A program made the translations under genes and the position numbers. Under the pieces are notes generated by a model that was not told the DNA's origin, did not search any database, and saw nothing but the letters and a program-made list of their open reading frames with translations. A stretch of DNA of 64,000 nucleotides from Corynebacterium incognita (GTDB taxonomy: Bacteria > Actinomycetota > Actinomycetes > Mycobacteriales > Mycobacteriaceae). Position 1 is the first letter of the stretch; each line of letters starts with the position of its first letter. Below, piece by piece: positions 18,690 through 29,145 of this stretch. The stretch is taken from assembly GCF_014217255.1 (NCBI RefSeq), contig NZ_CP059404.1, forward strand, positions 1,054,001 through 1,118,000. Reading direction: 5' to 3'.

Positions 18690-20123
18690 ATGAGAGTTAT
18701 GAACAGCCTCCGCCCAGCCGCCGCTCCCCTCCGCTCCGCCGCGTTCCTTATTGTCTTGTTCGCACTCGCGACGGTGCTCGCGCCGTCCGCCCTGGCTCTC
18801 TCCGAGACGCCGGGCGTGGGCAAAAACCTCGGCACCACTGCCGGGGACGACGCCGCCCCCTCCTCCCCTGCCGCAGGCTCGGTCCAGGTGAGCGTGTTCT
18901 CCGACAACGGCGCACTCGACGTGGACCGGGAGTTCCTGGAACAAGAGACCGCGAAGCTCGACCTGCCGCCGGAGGTCACCCGGGTGCACTACGTGCTGCT
19001 CAGCACCAACGACGACAAGTTCAATGACACGATGGAGCAGCACATCCGCGCCACGGAGCCGGACATGATCGCCGATAACGACGATCGCTGGGCCAACGGC
19101 GTACTCATCTCCGCGGTAGGACTGGACCCGCGCCGCAACGGCCTGTACTGCGGCGACGACGTGTGCGCGGCGCTGAGATTGGACAAGGGCAGCCACCTCG
19201 ACCACGCCTTGGACGCAGGCAAGGATTCGTTCAAGAACGACCGCTTCGGACCCGGCCTCTTGCAGCAGGTAAGCGCCGCGCTGGAGGAGCCGGAGGAAGG
19301 CAACGGTGGGATGTGGGCCGGAATAATTGGCGGGACCGCCGCGGTTGGTGGCCTGGGAGCGATGGCCGCTGCCTTCGTTGCGGTGCGCAAAAGCTCCGCC
19401 AAGAAGCGTCGCGAGCAGTTCGACTACGTGTCCAAGAACTACGGCCGCATCGGACAAAAGCTCCAGGAGATCGACGTGCGCGCCCACTCGCTGACCTCGC
19501 CGATTGCCAACGACGAGCTGCGGCGCCAGTGGACGGAAGTCCGCGACACGTTCTTGTCATTGCACGACACGCAGTCGCGCATCCCGGACCTACTCGGCGC
19601 GGACGACAAGACGCTGCGCAAGTACGGCAAGGACATCTCTTCCATGTACGAGGCCACCACGCACCTGGAGCAGGCGGAAAACAACATCGACAAGCTGTGG
19701 GACATGGAGCACGGTGACACCGCTACTCGACGCCGCGAGGTGGAGAACCTGCGCGAGGACCTCCGCGCGGCGCGGCTGGAGACGGCGAAGTATGACGCCG
19801 AAGTCACCGAGTTGTTGCACCGCTGCGAAGAACTGGCCCTGCGCCTGGAGGCGGACAACTTCATGGACGATTACGCGCGCCTGTTGCGTGATAGCGCGGT
19901 GACAAACGGCTACATCGCAAAGGAAAAGGGTTTCGAAGGCACGGACAACGAGGCGCCGAAGCTGCACGAGTCCGGCTGGCGCCCGGGCGTGGGCTACCAC
20001 TCGTACACCCCGTTTGTGGTCCTGTCTACCTGGAACGACGAGGCCCAAGCCGCGGCCTCGTCTTCCACAAACACCAGCTACTCCTCCGGTTTCTCCGGCG
20101 GAGGCGGCTCCTCCAGCTGGTAG
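18690..20123 (+). CDS. Secreted/membrane protein with coiled-coil domain and Gly-Ser tail (DUF5129-like)
   Basis: A 477-residue protein. It has a signal peptide (FLIVLFALATVLAPSALA), an extracytoplasmic TPM-like domain (about 60-185; QVSVFSDNGALD, WANGVLISAVGLD), one membrane segment near residue 210 (GIIGGTAAVGGLGAMAAAFVA), then a long charged helical domain likely to form a coiled coil, and a C-terminus of FSGGGGSSSW. This layout resembles the TPM/DUF5129 family, whose role is not defined. A second start at 18699 is possible. It is divergent from glfT2, with the 190-base gap holding both promoters. It is not obviously part of an operon. Confidence 0.85.
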   Translation: MRVMNSLRPAAAPLRSAAFLIVLFALATVLAPSALALSETPGVGKNLGTTAGDDAAPSSPAAGSVQVSVFSDNGALDVDREFLEQETAKLDLPPEVTRVHYVLLSTNDDKFNDTMEQHIRATEPDMIADNDDRWANGVLISAVGLDPRRNGLYCGDDVCAALRLDKGSHLDHALDAGKDSFKNDRFGPGLLQQVSAALEEPEEGNGGMWAGIIGGTAAVGGLGAMAAAFVAVRKSSAKKRREQFDYVSKNYGRIGQKLQEIDVRAHSLTSPIANDELRRQWTEVRDTFLSLHDTQSRIPDLLGADDKTLRKYGKDISSMYEATTHLEQAENNIDKLWDMEHGDTATRRREVENLREDLRAARLETAKYDAEVTELLHRCEELALRLEADNFMDDYARLLRDSAVTNGYIAKEKGFEGTDNEAPKLHESGWRPGVGYHSYTPFVVLSTWNDEAQAAASSSTNTSYSSGFSGGGGSSSW

Positions 20124-20145
20124 CCAAAGCCCCGGGAGCTCCACT

Positions 20146-20178
20146 GAGGCGCTAACGTGCGAAAGGCACGTTAGCCTC
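20146..20178. terminator. Hairpin after the DUF5129-like gene
   Basis: GCTAACGTGC (20151-20160) and GCACGTTAGC (20166-20175) are a perfect 10-bp stem with GAAAG loop; flanking GAGG/CCTC extends it with a bulge. No T-tract is seen. The right arm contains the stop codon of the VOC remnant, so it may end transcription from both sides. Confidence 0.6.
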
Positions 20179-20382
20179 CGATGTTAATGTGCCAGGTCAC
20201 GCCGAATGTGTCAGCGACCTGGCCGTAGGCGGCGCCCCAGGACTGCTGGGACAGTGGGACGACGACCTCGCCGCCCTCGGCCAGCTTGGTGAAGATGCCG
20301 TCGCGCTCGTCGAAGGCGTCATCGCCGTAGCGGCGTTGTCAGCAAAACCCAGGTAGGGGTTAACTGAATAGGTCGTGCTCAA
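20171..20382 (-). pseudogene. Remnant of a VOC/PhnB-like (glyoxalase-fold) gene with internal deletion
   Basis: From TTG 20382 the frame reads STTYSVNPYLGFADNA, the typical beginning of PhnB-like VOC proteins. It then runs into nonsense near 20335. In the next frame GDDAFDERDGIFTKLAEGG and AAYGQVADTFGVTWHINIGG follow, ending in TAA at 20171-20173, the typical end of the same family. The middle, roughly 80 residues including metal-binding positions, is gone and the two ends are out of frame. It cannot make a functional protein. Confidence 0.85.
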
Positions 20383-20388
20383 AGCTTA

Positions 20389-20425
20389 GTGGGCCGCCCC
20401 GCACGATGACGTGCAGAGCGACCCA
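20389..20425. repeat. Imperfect cruciform-like hairpin downstream of the ArsC-like gene
   Basis: Outer arms GTGGG (20389-20393) and CCCAC (20421-20425) enclose inner arms GCACG (20401-20405) and CGTGC (20410-20414) around ATGA. No T-tract on either strand. It could end transcription of the minus-strand gene at 20488. Confidence 0.45.
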
Positions 20426-20487
20426 CCAGTGATGTATCTGTCAATAGCGCCGCTACTATTGCGAATCGCTACTTCGACCTCAACCTA

Positions 20488-21111
20488 TTACTGAGCAGCG
20501 ACCATCTGGCGCGCAGCCTCGGACTGTGGCAGCTCGAGCGGGGTGATGCCCAACTTGCTCAGCATGTAGAACACGCGGGCCTCGAGGTCGTCGGCAAGCT
20601 CGCGGGAGGATTCCAGATCGGTGCCCTTCGGCAGATCCCAGATCTTAATTTCCTTACCGGCCTCGTCACGAGGCACATCGACACCCAGGAAAATGATGTA
20701 ATCCGGCATGGCCACCATGCGGGACTCGGCTACCGCCTCCGACGGGGCCTCGCCCAGGCCACGCTCGGCGAGTACGTGCTCAATACGGGTGTCACCCTCG
20801 TTTTCCGGGTGGACGGTCGCGGTATCTACAAAGAGAGCGTCACCCCCCAGACGCTCGGTGAGCACAGCAGCGGCATGCGCCAAGGCGTGGTCGCTACCGG
20901 CAGCAAAGCGCACGTGCGGGCGGTGCTCACCGAAGAAGCCGTTAACCTCGCGCTCCACGAGGACGGGGAGAAACTCGTCCAGCGATGCATTCGCCGAGTG
21001 CTTCTCAATGGCCCAGTCGAGGCGGGCGTTAATCTCGCGCGCGCTGTGGGCGTGGCCAAAGCGAGCGTGCAGATCTTCACGAATGGTTGCAAAACGATCT
21101 TGGTTAGTCAT
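20488..21111 (-). CDS. Three-helix-bundle plus LMW-phosphatase/ArsC-fold protein lacking the catalytic loop
   Basis: 207 residues from ATG 21111, which has AAGGAG eight bases upstream. Residues 1-65 (RFATIREDLHARFG ... WAIEKHSANASLDEFLP) form a helical N-terminal domain of the kind fused to actinobacterial ArsC-like phosphatases. The rest follows the LMW-phosphatase pattern (HPENEGDTRIEHVLAERG; PDYIIFLGVDVP; KIWDLP). However, where the CX5R phosphate loop should be, the sequence is RFAAGSDHALAHAAAVL: no cysteine, no arginine. I infer a non-catalytic, perhaps binding or regulatory, relative. It stands alone with its own upstream region. Confidence 0.75.
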   Translation of the reverse strand: MTNQDRFATIREDLHARFGHAHSAREINARLDWAIEKHSANASLDEFLPVLVEREVNGFFGEHRPHVRFAAGSDHALAHAAAVLTERLGGDALFVDTATVHPENEGDTRIEHVLAERGLGEAPSEAVAESRMVAMPDYIIFLGVDVPRDEAGKEIKIWDLPKGTDLESSRELADDLEARVFYMLSKLGITPLELPQSEAARQMVAAQ

Positions 21112-21409
21112 TGTTGTCGCTCCTTCATTAAAGCCAAATAACACAACAGACCAACGTGGCCCGTTGTTAACCTATCGTTAACCCTACACCACTGCTGGGC
21201 GATTGCAAATAGTAGGCGTCGACCCACGAAATATTTTTGAAATAACCGCACGTCAGGACAGAGCGGAACACAACACGCCGCGGCCAGAAATATCCAGGAC
21301 AGACAACACCAGCCCCAGCGAAAGGCCGCAACCCAAGCGAAAGATGAACGACTGGTTAACTACACCATTCGGAGTTTTTGCACAACGGGGCCGGGCGGAA
21401 CCCCAAAAA
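21112..21409. other. 298-base intergenic region between the ArsC-like gene and glf
   Basis: More A+T-rich than its surroundings. Contains two GTTAAC palindromes (21165-21170 and 21177-21182) 12 bases apart upstream of the ArsC-like start, a likely promoter/operator zone. No ORF or RNA gene is supported. Confidence 0.4.
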
Positions 21410-22696
<1,287 letters not shown>

Positions 22697-22710
22697 TCAA
22701 TTTTCACATT

Positions 22711-22766
22711 AGTTGACTATTGTTGACGATTGTTAACTGCTGCCCATTTAGTTAACGCTGGTTAAA
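22711..22766. promoter_or_regulatory. Phased GTTRAC motif array between glf and the amidase gene
   Basis: AGTTGAC 22711, TGTTGAC 22721, TGTTAAC 22731, AGTTAAC 22750 and GGTTAAA 22760 recur with a period of about 10 bases (one slot, 22741, is unoccupied), i.e. on one DNA face. The array ends about 40 bases before the amidase start. It fits cooperative binding by a response regulator. MtrA, which controls wall hydrolase genes in this genus, is an inferred candidate only. Confidence 0.6.
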
Positions 22767-22802
22767 ACTAGCCCCACGCGAAACTTTTAGAGGAGACATC
22801 CC

Positions 22803-24734
22803 GTGCACCAGAAGCGTCGAATCGCCGCGACCCCCGCGGCGCCCGCCGCGCTCACTACCCGAGCCGCGGCCTTAGCTTTTATCACCGCACTAGCTGTCAT
22901 CGTCGCGGCTGCCGTCGGCGGTCAGGACATTCTCAAGACTCAGGACACCGGCGGCGGAAGCATCTCCGCCACCTCCGCCACCTCGAACCTGAGCGACGGC
23001 AAGACCGTCGTCATCGACGATCCCGCCATCGCCACCCAGGGCGAGGGCGAGGCCCACCGCGCCGTCAAGCAGTTCGAGCGCGACGAGCAGTTCTCCCAGT
23101 TCGCACTGACCTGGCAGGGCGAGAAGGACATCGCCGCCTACGTCCGCGCGCAGCAGCCGGACGGCTCCTGGGGCCAGTGGTTCTCCGCCGAGCCCATGGA
23201 CATCCCCGGCGCGGGCGGCAAGCACGGCACCGAGCTCATCTACGTCGAGCCCACCCAGGCCGTCCAGGTCTCCATCACCGGTGTGGACATCGTCTCGGAC
23301 AGCGCTGAAGCCTCCGGTATGGAGGCCGTCTTCATCGACGGCGGTACCGATTCCGGCATCAATCTCATGGCGGAGTCCGCGGCACAGGGCATGCCGAACG
23401 TCGTCACCCGCGCAGGCTGGGGTGCCAACGAAAACCAACGCTGCCTGGACCCGACCTACAACAACTCCGTCAAGGCGATGACCCTGCACCACACCGCGGG
23501 CTCTAACAACTACACCCAGGCACAGGCCGCTGCCCAGGTGCGCGGCATCTACCAGTACCACGGACAGACCCTGGGTTGGTGCGACATCGGCTACAACGTG
23601 CTGGTGGATAAGTACGGCACCATTTACGAGGGCCGCTACGGCGGGCTGGACAAGGCCGTGGAAGGTGCACACGCAGGTGGCTTCAACACCAACACGTGGG
23701 GCATCTCCATGATCGGCAACTACGAGGGCGCCCAGCCTTCCTCGACCATGCTGGACTCCGTGGCCAAGATCGCCGGCTGGAAGGCCGCACGTTCGGGCTT
23801 CGATCCCTCCGGCACGACCACGCTGACCTCCGGAGGCTTCTCCTCCGCCAAGTATGGTGCGGGCCAGGTGGCCACGCTCAACCGCTTCTTCGGACACAAC
23901 GACGTGGGCTACACCTCGTGCCCGGGCCAGTACGCCATCGCGCAGTGGCCAACCATCCGCTCCAAGACGAAGCAGTACTACGACAAGATCAAGTCCGGCG
24001 GCCAGGTGGCGGCTCCGAAGCCGGGCACCGACACAGGCACTCAGCCCGCACCTGGCACCAACCCCGGTACCACCCCAGGTACCCAGCCGGCCCCTGACGC
24101 GGGCAACGTAGGCGCGGGTCTGGCCAAGATGAGCTCCCTGGCGGGCTCTTCCCAGCTGTCCGCTGAGGACATCGGCGCGGTGCTGGGCCTGGCGGGCGCG
24201 GTCGTCGGCCTGCTCGTGGCCACCGGCGCGGCCAATCAGTACTTCGCCGGCGCGGGCGACCGCGAGGTCGCAGGCGGCATCACCGTCAAGGACGCGGTGG
24301 GCATCGCCGATTCCCTTCTGCAGATCTCCGGCGACCCGGACCTGCAGCGCGACTGGAGCGCCATCAAGAACACCGTCGGCCCGGTCTTGGGTCAGGCACA
24401 GGGCGGCCCCACCGTCATCAACGAGGACCTGGCCTACCAGCTGTTCAGCAACGGCCTGGTGGTGGATTCCTCCTCCACCGGCCTGCATGCCCTGGTCGGC
24501 CCGATCGCCAAGGCCTGGGCGGAGTCCGGCCTCAACGCCGGCGACCTCGGCCTGCCCACCTCGGACATGTACACCGTGGACAACGCCACCGCGGCAGCAC
24601 AGACCGCGCAGGGCGCGGCGCAGGCAGCCCAGGGTGTCAAGGGCGCCGCGAAGAAGAAGATCCGCGTGGACTTCCAGGGCGGCTACATCGACTTCGACCC
24701 GAACACCCAGAAGGTCAACGTCTACACCGACTAG
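22803..24734 (+). CDS. Secreted N-acetylmuramoyl-L-alanine amidase (PGRP/Amidase_2)
   Basis: Cleaves the stem peptide from peptidoglycan. The 643 residues start at GTG 22803 (GAGGAG upstream) with a signal-anchor (LAFITALAVIVAAAVGG), then a beta-rich region, and a PGRP domain from about residue 198 with VTRAGWGANE, zinc-binding LHHTAGSN, GWCDIGYN and the late GHNDVGYTSCPG. A Pro/Gly/Thr-rich linker (about 405-435) leads to a hydrophobic stretch (VLGLAGAVVGLLVATGAA) and a C-terminal LGFP-like part (LGLPTSD, FQGGYIDFD). Probably attached to the wall. It is preceded by the GTTRAC array. Confidence 0.93.
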   Translation: MHQKRRIAATPAAPAALTTRAAALAFITALAVIVAAAVGGQDILKTQDTGGGSISATSATSNLSDGKTVVIDDPAIATQGEGEAHRAVKQFERDEQFSQFALTWQGEKDIAAYVRAQQPDGSWGQWFSAEPMDIPGAGGKHGTELIYVEPTQAVQVSITGVDIVSDSAEASGMEAVFIDGGTDSGINLMAESAAQGMPNVVTRAGWGANENQRCLDPTYNNSVKAMTLHHTAGSNNYTQAQAAAQVRGIYQYHGQTLGWCDIGYNVLVDKYGTIYEGRYGGLDKAVEGAHAGGFNTNTWGISMIGNYEGAQPSSTMLDSVAKIAGWKAARSGFDPSGTTTLTSGGFSSAKYGAGQVATLNRFFGHNDVGYTSCPGQYAIAQWPTIRSKTKQYYDKIKSGGQVAAPKPGTDTGTQPAPGTNPGTTPGTQPAPDAGNVGAGLAKMSSLAGSSQLSAEDIGAVLGLAGAVVGLLVATGAANQYFAGAGDREVAGGITVKDAVGIADSLLQISGDPDLQRDWSAIKNTVGPVLGQAQGGPTVINEDLAYQLFSNGLVVDSSSTGLHALVGPIAKAWAESGLNAGDLGLPTSDMYTVDNATAAAQTAQGAAQAAQGVKGAAKKKIRVDFQGGYIDFDPNTQKVNVYTD

Positions 24735-24792
24735 GCGCGACGACCTTGTGACGTCGAGAAGCACACACAGGGCGCGGCTACTCCCTCACCGA

Positions 24793-24858
24793 GGCCTGCC
24801 GTGCCCTTCGTCGTGCATTGGCAGGCCCGTACGCTCGACCTATAGGTCGGGATTTTCT
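24793..24858 (+). terminator. Terminator region after the amidase gene
   Basis: First a hairpin GGCCTGCC/GGCAGGCC (24793-24800, 24820-24827), then the palindrome CGACC-TATA-GGTCG (24836-24849) followed by GGGATTTTCTTT. The second hairpin with its T-rich tail looks like an intrinsic terminator for the plus strand. Confidence 0.6.
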
Positions 24859-24949
24859 TTAGTGATCACCGTAATTAACTGTGAAGCGATGTTACTTCCA
24901 TTAACGTGGGTCGCGTAACCCCGAACCAACGGAAGGTTTATCTCACCCC

Positions 24950-26782
24950 ATGTCGCACTCGACTCCGAGCCCGACCAACCCACCTACAACCCAGTCTCCT
25001 GAGTCGGCGGAATCCATCGCCGCCTCCGATTCGCACCGGCGGGTGCAGGACAAAAAACGCTCAATCTTCGGCCTACAAACCGATCCCTTTATCTTCTTTA
25101 CTTCAGCGGGCTTCGTCGTCGCCTTCGTGACACTGACCCTCATCTTCGGTGAAGGGGCCCGCGATGCCTACGCCGCGGTGTCCGGCTTACTCATGGACAA
25201 CCTGTCCTGGTTGTACATCGGCGGTTACTCCGCGATGCTGGTCTTCCTCATCGTCATCTTCATCTCAAAGTTCGGCAACCTCCGCCTCGGCGACGATGAC
25301 GAGGAACCCATCTACTCCACCCCGGTGTGGTTCGCGATGCTGTTCGCCGCCGGGTTGGGCGCCACCCTGTTGTTTTGGGGCGCCGCCGAGCCGCTGCACC
25401 ACGCCTTCAACCCACCGCGCGGAGACCTGGAGCCGATGAGCAACGAGGCCATCACCCAGGCCTTCAACTTCACCTACTACCACTTCGCGGCCCACATGTG
25501 GGTACCGTTCATCGTTCCCGGCCTGGCCATGGGCTACTTCACGTTCAAACGCAAGATGCCGGCGCGGATGTCCTCGGCATTCTCCCCGGTGCTGGGCGGC
25601 TACGTGTACAAGTGGCCGGGCAAGCTTATCGACGCCCTGTCGATCATCGGCACCATCTTCGGCCTTGCGGTCTCCGTGGGCCTGGGCGTGCTCCAGATCA
25701 ACGCCGGGCTCAACATCCTGTGGGGCGTCCCCCTGGTCGGCTGGGTGGAAGTGTGCATCATCGCGCTGATCACCGCAGTAGCCACGACCTCCGCTGTCTC
25801 GGGCCTGGACAAGGGCATCAAGATCTTGTCCAATATCAACATCTACGCCACGGTCATCCTGGCCATCTTCGTGCTCACCATGGGGCCGACGCTGACCATC
25901 CTCAAGCACAGCACGGAGGCCTTCGGGCAGTACGCGTCCTCGCTGCCGGAGATGATGTTCTGGACGGATTCCTTCAACGAGAACCCGGGCTGGCACGAGA
26001 CCTGGACGGCGTTCTACTGGGCGTGGACCATCTGCTGGTCGCCGTTCGTGGGCATGTTCATCGCCCGCATTTCCCGCGGTCGCACCGTCCGCCAGTTCAT
26101 CGGCGGCGTCCTGCTGCTGCCCACCACCTTCGTGGTGTTGTGGTTTTCCATCTTTGGCCGCGCCGCCATCGAGGTGGAACGCAACGAACCGGGCAAACTT
26201 ACCAAACCGGTGGTGGAAGACGGCGATACCCCAGTGGCACTGTTCGCGCTGCTCAGCGAGTACCCGCTGTACATGCTGTCCGGCGCTCTAGCCATCTTCG
26301 TTATCGTCATTTACTTCATCACCTCGATCGACTCTGCGGCGATCGTCATGGACACCTTCGCCTCGGGCGAAGAGGCGAAGACCCCGGCTATCTACCGCGC
26401 TTCCTGGGCTATCTCGGTGGGCGTGGTCACCGGCGCGCTGCTGTTCATCAACGAATCCGGCATCGAAGCCATCCAGCAGGTGGTCATCATCGTGGCGCTG
26501 CCGTTCTTCTTCATGATGTTCCTGCTCATGTACTCGATCACTAAGGGCATGAGCGACGACTACGCCGCGGAGCGGCGCCTGCGCACCCGCGAATGGGAGA
26601 AGACGGACACCCCGGAGAAGCTGGAGGCCGCCGAGGCAAAGCCGGCGCCGGGCTACAACGCCGAGGGCGACCCCATCGACTACGACGAGCCCGAGTACGA
26701 CGAGGAAGGGCGCATGATCTTGAAGTCCGACGTCCGCATCGAGGGCGACCTGGATGTCGGCGGCGAGGACCGCCGGGACTAG
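24950..26782 (+). CDS. BCCT-family betaine/ectoine-type osmolyte transporter
   Basis: Sodium-coupled uptake of compatible solutes such as glycine betaine, ectoine or carnitine. The 610 residues have a charged N-terminus, 12 membrane segments, the Gly-rich LFAAGLGATLLFWGAAEPLHH segment (TM3), and the signature FYWAWTICWSPFVGMF followed by ARISRGR (TM8). The C-terminal ~80 residues are hydrophilic and acidic; in the family this tail takes part in osmosensing. Substrate cannot be assigned. The upstream region carries GTTAC/TTAAC/GTAAC motifs (24875-24919) recalling the array before the amidase, so joint osmotic or wall-stress control is possible. The stop lies 2 bases from the convergent glpK stop. 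Confidence 0.93.
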   Translation: MSHSTPSPTNPPTTQSPESAESIAASDSHRRVQDKKRSIFGLQTDPFIFFTSAGFVVAFVTLTLIFGEGARDAYAAVSGLLMDNLSWLYIGGYSAMLVFLIVIFISKFGNLRLGDDDEEPIYSTPVWFAMLFAAGLGATLLFWGAAEPLHHAFNPPRGDLEPMSNEAITQAFNFTYYHFAAHMWVPFIVPGLAMGYFTFKRKMPARMSSAFSPVLGGYVYKWPGKLIDALSIIGTIFGLAVSVGLGVLQINAGLNILWGVPLVGWVEVCIIALITAVATTSAVSGLDKGIKILSNINIYATVILAIFVLTMGPTLTILKHSTEAFGQYASSLPEMMFWTDSFNENPGWHETWTAFYWAWTICWSPFVGMFIARISRGRTVRQFIGGVLLLPTTFVVLWFSIFGRAAIEVERNEPGKLTKPVVEDGDTPVALFALLSEYPLYMLSGALAIFVIVIYFITSIDSAAIVMDTFASGEEAKTPAIYRASWAISVGVVTGALLFINESGIEAIQQVVIIVALPFFFMMFLLMYSITKGMSDDYAAERRLRTREWEKTDTPEKLEAAEAKPAPGYNAEGDPIDYDEPEYDEEGRMILKSDVRIEGDLDVGGEDRRD

Positions 26783-26784
26783 CG

Positions 26785-28281
26785 CTACCCCTCCCAGTCG
26801 AGGGTGCGCGTAACGGCCTTGTTCCACTCGGCATAAAGAGCGTCACGCTCCGCGGCGGCCATGTCCGGCTCCCAACGCTGGTCGCTGTGCACCAGCGTGG
26901 CGACCTCGGCGGTGTCCGCCCACACCCCCGCGCCCACGCCCGCGGCGAACGCGGCGCCCAGCGCGGTGGTCTCAATCTCCTCCGGCCGCACCACCGTGGT
27001 GCCCAGCAGATCCGCTTGCATCTGCATGAGCAGGTTGTTGTCCGTCATGCCTCCGTCCACGCGCAGGTGCGTGACATCAATGTCCGCGTCCGCGACCATG
27101 GCCTCGACCACCTCGCGGGTCTGGAAGCACGTGGCCTCCAGCGCCGCGCGGGCGATGTGGTGACGATCTGCGAAACGGGTCAGTCCCACGATGACGCCGC
27201 GGGCGTCGGCACGCCAGCGCGGAGCAAACAGCCCCGAAAAAGCCGGGACGATATACACCCCGCCGTTGTCCTTGGCCGCGATGGTCTCGCTCGATGCCGC
27301 ATCCGGGATAATTCCAAGCTGATCCCGCAGCCACTGGATGAGCGAACCGCCCACCGCCACGGAGCCCTCGAGCGCATAGACCGGGGGCTGGCCGTCCTGC
27401 TGATAGGCCACGGTGGTGAGCAGTCCGTGCTCGGAGAACTTCGGCTCCAGGCCGGTATTGAGCAGCAAAAACAGCCCCGTACCGTAGGTGTTCTTGGCGT
27501 CGCCCTCCTTAAAGCACGCCTGGCCGAACAGCGCCGCCTGCTGGTCCCCCAACACGCCGCTGATCGGCAGGGTGGGCAGGAAGCCCCGGGAATAGATGCG
27601 CCCGAAGTCCCCGATGGAGGGCCGGATCTCCGGCAGGATGCCCAGCGGCACGCCTATCTCCTGGCACAGTTCCTCGTCCCACTGCAAGGAGCGCAGGTCC
27701 ATGAGCAGGGTGCGCGAGGCGTTGGTGACGTCGGTGACGTGCAGGGCGCGGTGTTCGCCGTCGGCGGGGACCCGGGCGCCGCCGGTGAGGTTCCACAACA
27801 ACCAGGTGTCGATGGTGCCGGCCAGCAGCTCGCCTGCCTCCGCGCGCTCGCGGGCGCCGTCCACGTGGTCCAGGATCCAGGCGATCTTCGGGCCCGCCGG
27901 GTAGGAATTAGCCAGCAGTCCGGTGGTGCGCTGCCACTTGTTTGCGGGCTCGAACATCCCCGAGGTGCGGGTGTCCTGCCAGACAATAGCGTTATAGATG
28001 GGCCGGCCCGTGGCCTTGTCCCACACCACGGCAGTCTCGCGCTGGTTGGTGATGCCGAGCGAGGTGACGGCCCCGGGGCTGATGTCGCCCTCAGCCATCG
28101 CCGCGAAAATCGCCCGTCGCGCGTTGGTCCAAATCTCCAGCGGGTCGTGCTCCACCCAGCCTTTTCGAGGCATGATCTGCTCGTGCTCGTACTGCGCGGA
28201 GGCCACCACCTCGCCGGTGGAATTGACGATGACGCAGCGCGTGGACGTGGTTCCCTGATCGAGGGCGGCAACAAAATTCAT
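26785..28281 (-). CDS. glpK: Glycerol kinase
   Basis: Phosphorylates glycerol to glycerol-3-phosphate with ATP, feeding glycolysis and phospholipid synthesis. The 498 residues show the FGGY-kinase pattern: N-terminal [28 protein letters not shown], then [21 protein letters not shown] and C-terminal [10 protein letters not shown]. Length is normal. No glpF or glpD lies beside it. It is followed on the same strand only by its convergent neighbour and preceded by the HAD hydrolase gene six bases away, so glpK, the HAD gene, the acyltransferase gene and possibly serS may form one transcript. Confidence 0.97.
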   Translation of the reverse strand: MNFVAALDQGTTSTRCVIVNSTGEVVASAQYEHEQIMPRKGWVEHDPLEIWTNARRAIFAAMAEGDISPGAVTSLGITNQRETAVVWDKATGRPIYNAIVWQDTRTSGMFEPANKWQRTTGLLANSYPAGPKIAWILDHVDGARERAEAGELLAGTIDTWLLWNLTGGARVPADGEHRALHVTDVTNASRTLLMDLRSLQWDEELCQEIGVPLGILPEIRPSIGDFGRIYSRGFLPTLPISGVLGDQQAALFGQACFKEGDAKNTYGTGLFLLLNTGLEPKFSEHGLLTTVAYQQDGQPPVYALEGSVAVGGSLIQWLRDQLGIIPDAASSETIAAKDNGGVYIVPAFSGLFAPRWRADARGVIVGLTRFADRHHIARAALEATCFQTREVVEAMVADADIDVTHLRVDGGMTDNNLLMQMQADLLGTTVVRPEEIETTALGAAFAAGVGAGVWADTAEVATLVHSDQRWEPDMAAAERDALYAEWNKAVTRTLDWEG

Positions 28282-28287
28282 GGAGTT

Positions 28288-29145
28288 CTAAAACCACCGT
28301 TCCAGCACATCAGCCACACCGCCCTGGTGGTTCGGGGAGGTCACATAATCCGCGGCGTCTTTCACGTTGTCTGCGGCATTGCCCATGGCCACGCCGGTGC
28401 CCACCCAGCGCAGCATCTCAATGTCGTTCGGCATGTCGCCGAAGGCAATGGTGGCGTCTTGGCTGACCCCGTACTGCCCGGCCAGCTGCGCCACGCCGAG
28501 CGCCTTGGTCACCCCCGGGGCGGCGAATTCCAGCAGGCCGTCGTTCATCGAGTAGGTCACGTGCGCGGACTGCGGGTCAATGTGCGGGGCGATGAGCTCG
28601 TACATCTCCGGCGCGGTCATGCTCAGGTTGCGCAACAGCAGCTTGACCGCGGGGCGGGCTAGCACGTCGTCGGTAGGCATGATGCCAAAACCATCCAGGC
28701 CCGGGGTCTCCGAATAGGCCTCTTCCGCGATGAACTGTTCCTCCGTGGCGTCAAAAGCGCTGGTGCCTGGCAGCTCGCAGGCCAGCTGCGCGCCGCCGTG
28801 GCGCAGCAGCACCTCCTGGGCCGTGTAGTAGATCTCCGACTGCACCTGCGGGTCCAGCGTGTGCGCAGCCAACACGGTGTCCGCGGCGGTGTCGTAGAGC
28901 ACCGCGCCGTTAGAGGTCACGCACACCGGGCGCACGTTGAGCTGTTCGATGACCGGCAGTACCCACCGGAACGGCCGGCCGGTGGCCAGCGCGAAGTGGG
29001 TCCCGGCGGCGGTGGCGCGGGCCACGACGTCGCGGGTGCGCTGGGAGACGCGGTGGTTCGCATCCAGGAAAGTGCCGTCAATATCGCTGATGATGAACCG
29101 CGGCGCGGTATCCGGCAGTGCAGTGTCCGGCAGCGCTCCCGCCAT
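28288..29145 (-). CDS. HAD-superfamily hydrolase, Cof type
   Basis: A cytosolic sugar-phosphate/phosphatase-like enzyme. The 285 residues contain ISDIDGTFLD (motif I with nucleophile Asp), SNGAVLYD (motif II), and FGDMPNDIEML (motif IV) with the large type-IIB cap between, typical of Cof/YkrA proteins. The start overlaps the stop of the acyltransferase gene by one base (TAATG-type junction), suggesting coupling. The substrate cannot be deduced. Placement between glpK and an acylglycerolphosphate acyltransferase hints at glycerol-phosphate metabolism, which is inference only. Confidence 0.9.
   Translation of the reverse strand: MAGALPDTALPDTAPRFIISDIDGTFLDANHRVSQRTRDVVARATAAGTHFALATGRPFRWVLPVIEQLNVRPVCVTSNGAVLYDTAADTVLAAHTLDPQVQSEIYYTAQEVLLRHGGAQLACELPGTSAFDATEEQFIAEEAYSETPGLDGFGIMPTDDVLARPAVKLLLRNLSMTAPEMYELIAPHIDPQSAHVTYSMNDGLLEFAAPGVTKALGVAQLAGQYGVSQDATIAFGDMPNDIEMLRWVGTGVAMGNAADNVKDAADYVTSPNHQGGVADVLERWF

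Noticed and set aside
22890..24764. Minus-strand open frame of 624 codons opposite the amidase gene
   Set aside because: Shadow of the amidase reading frame; no family similarity, and the amidase has clear catalytic motifs.
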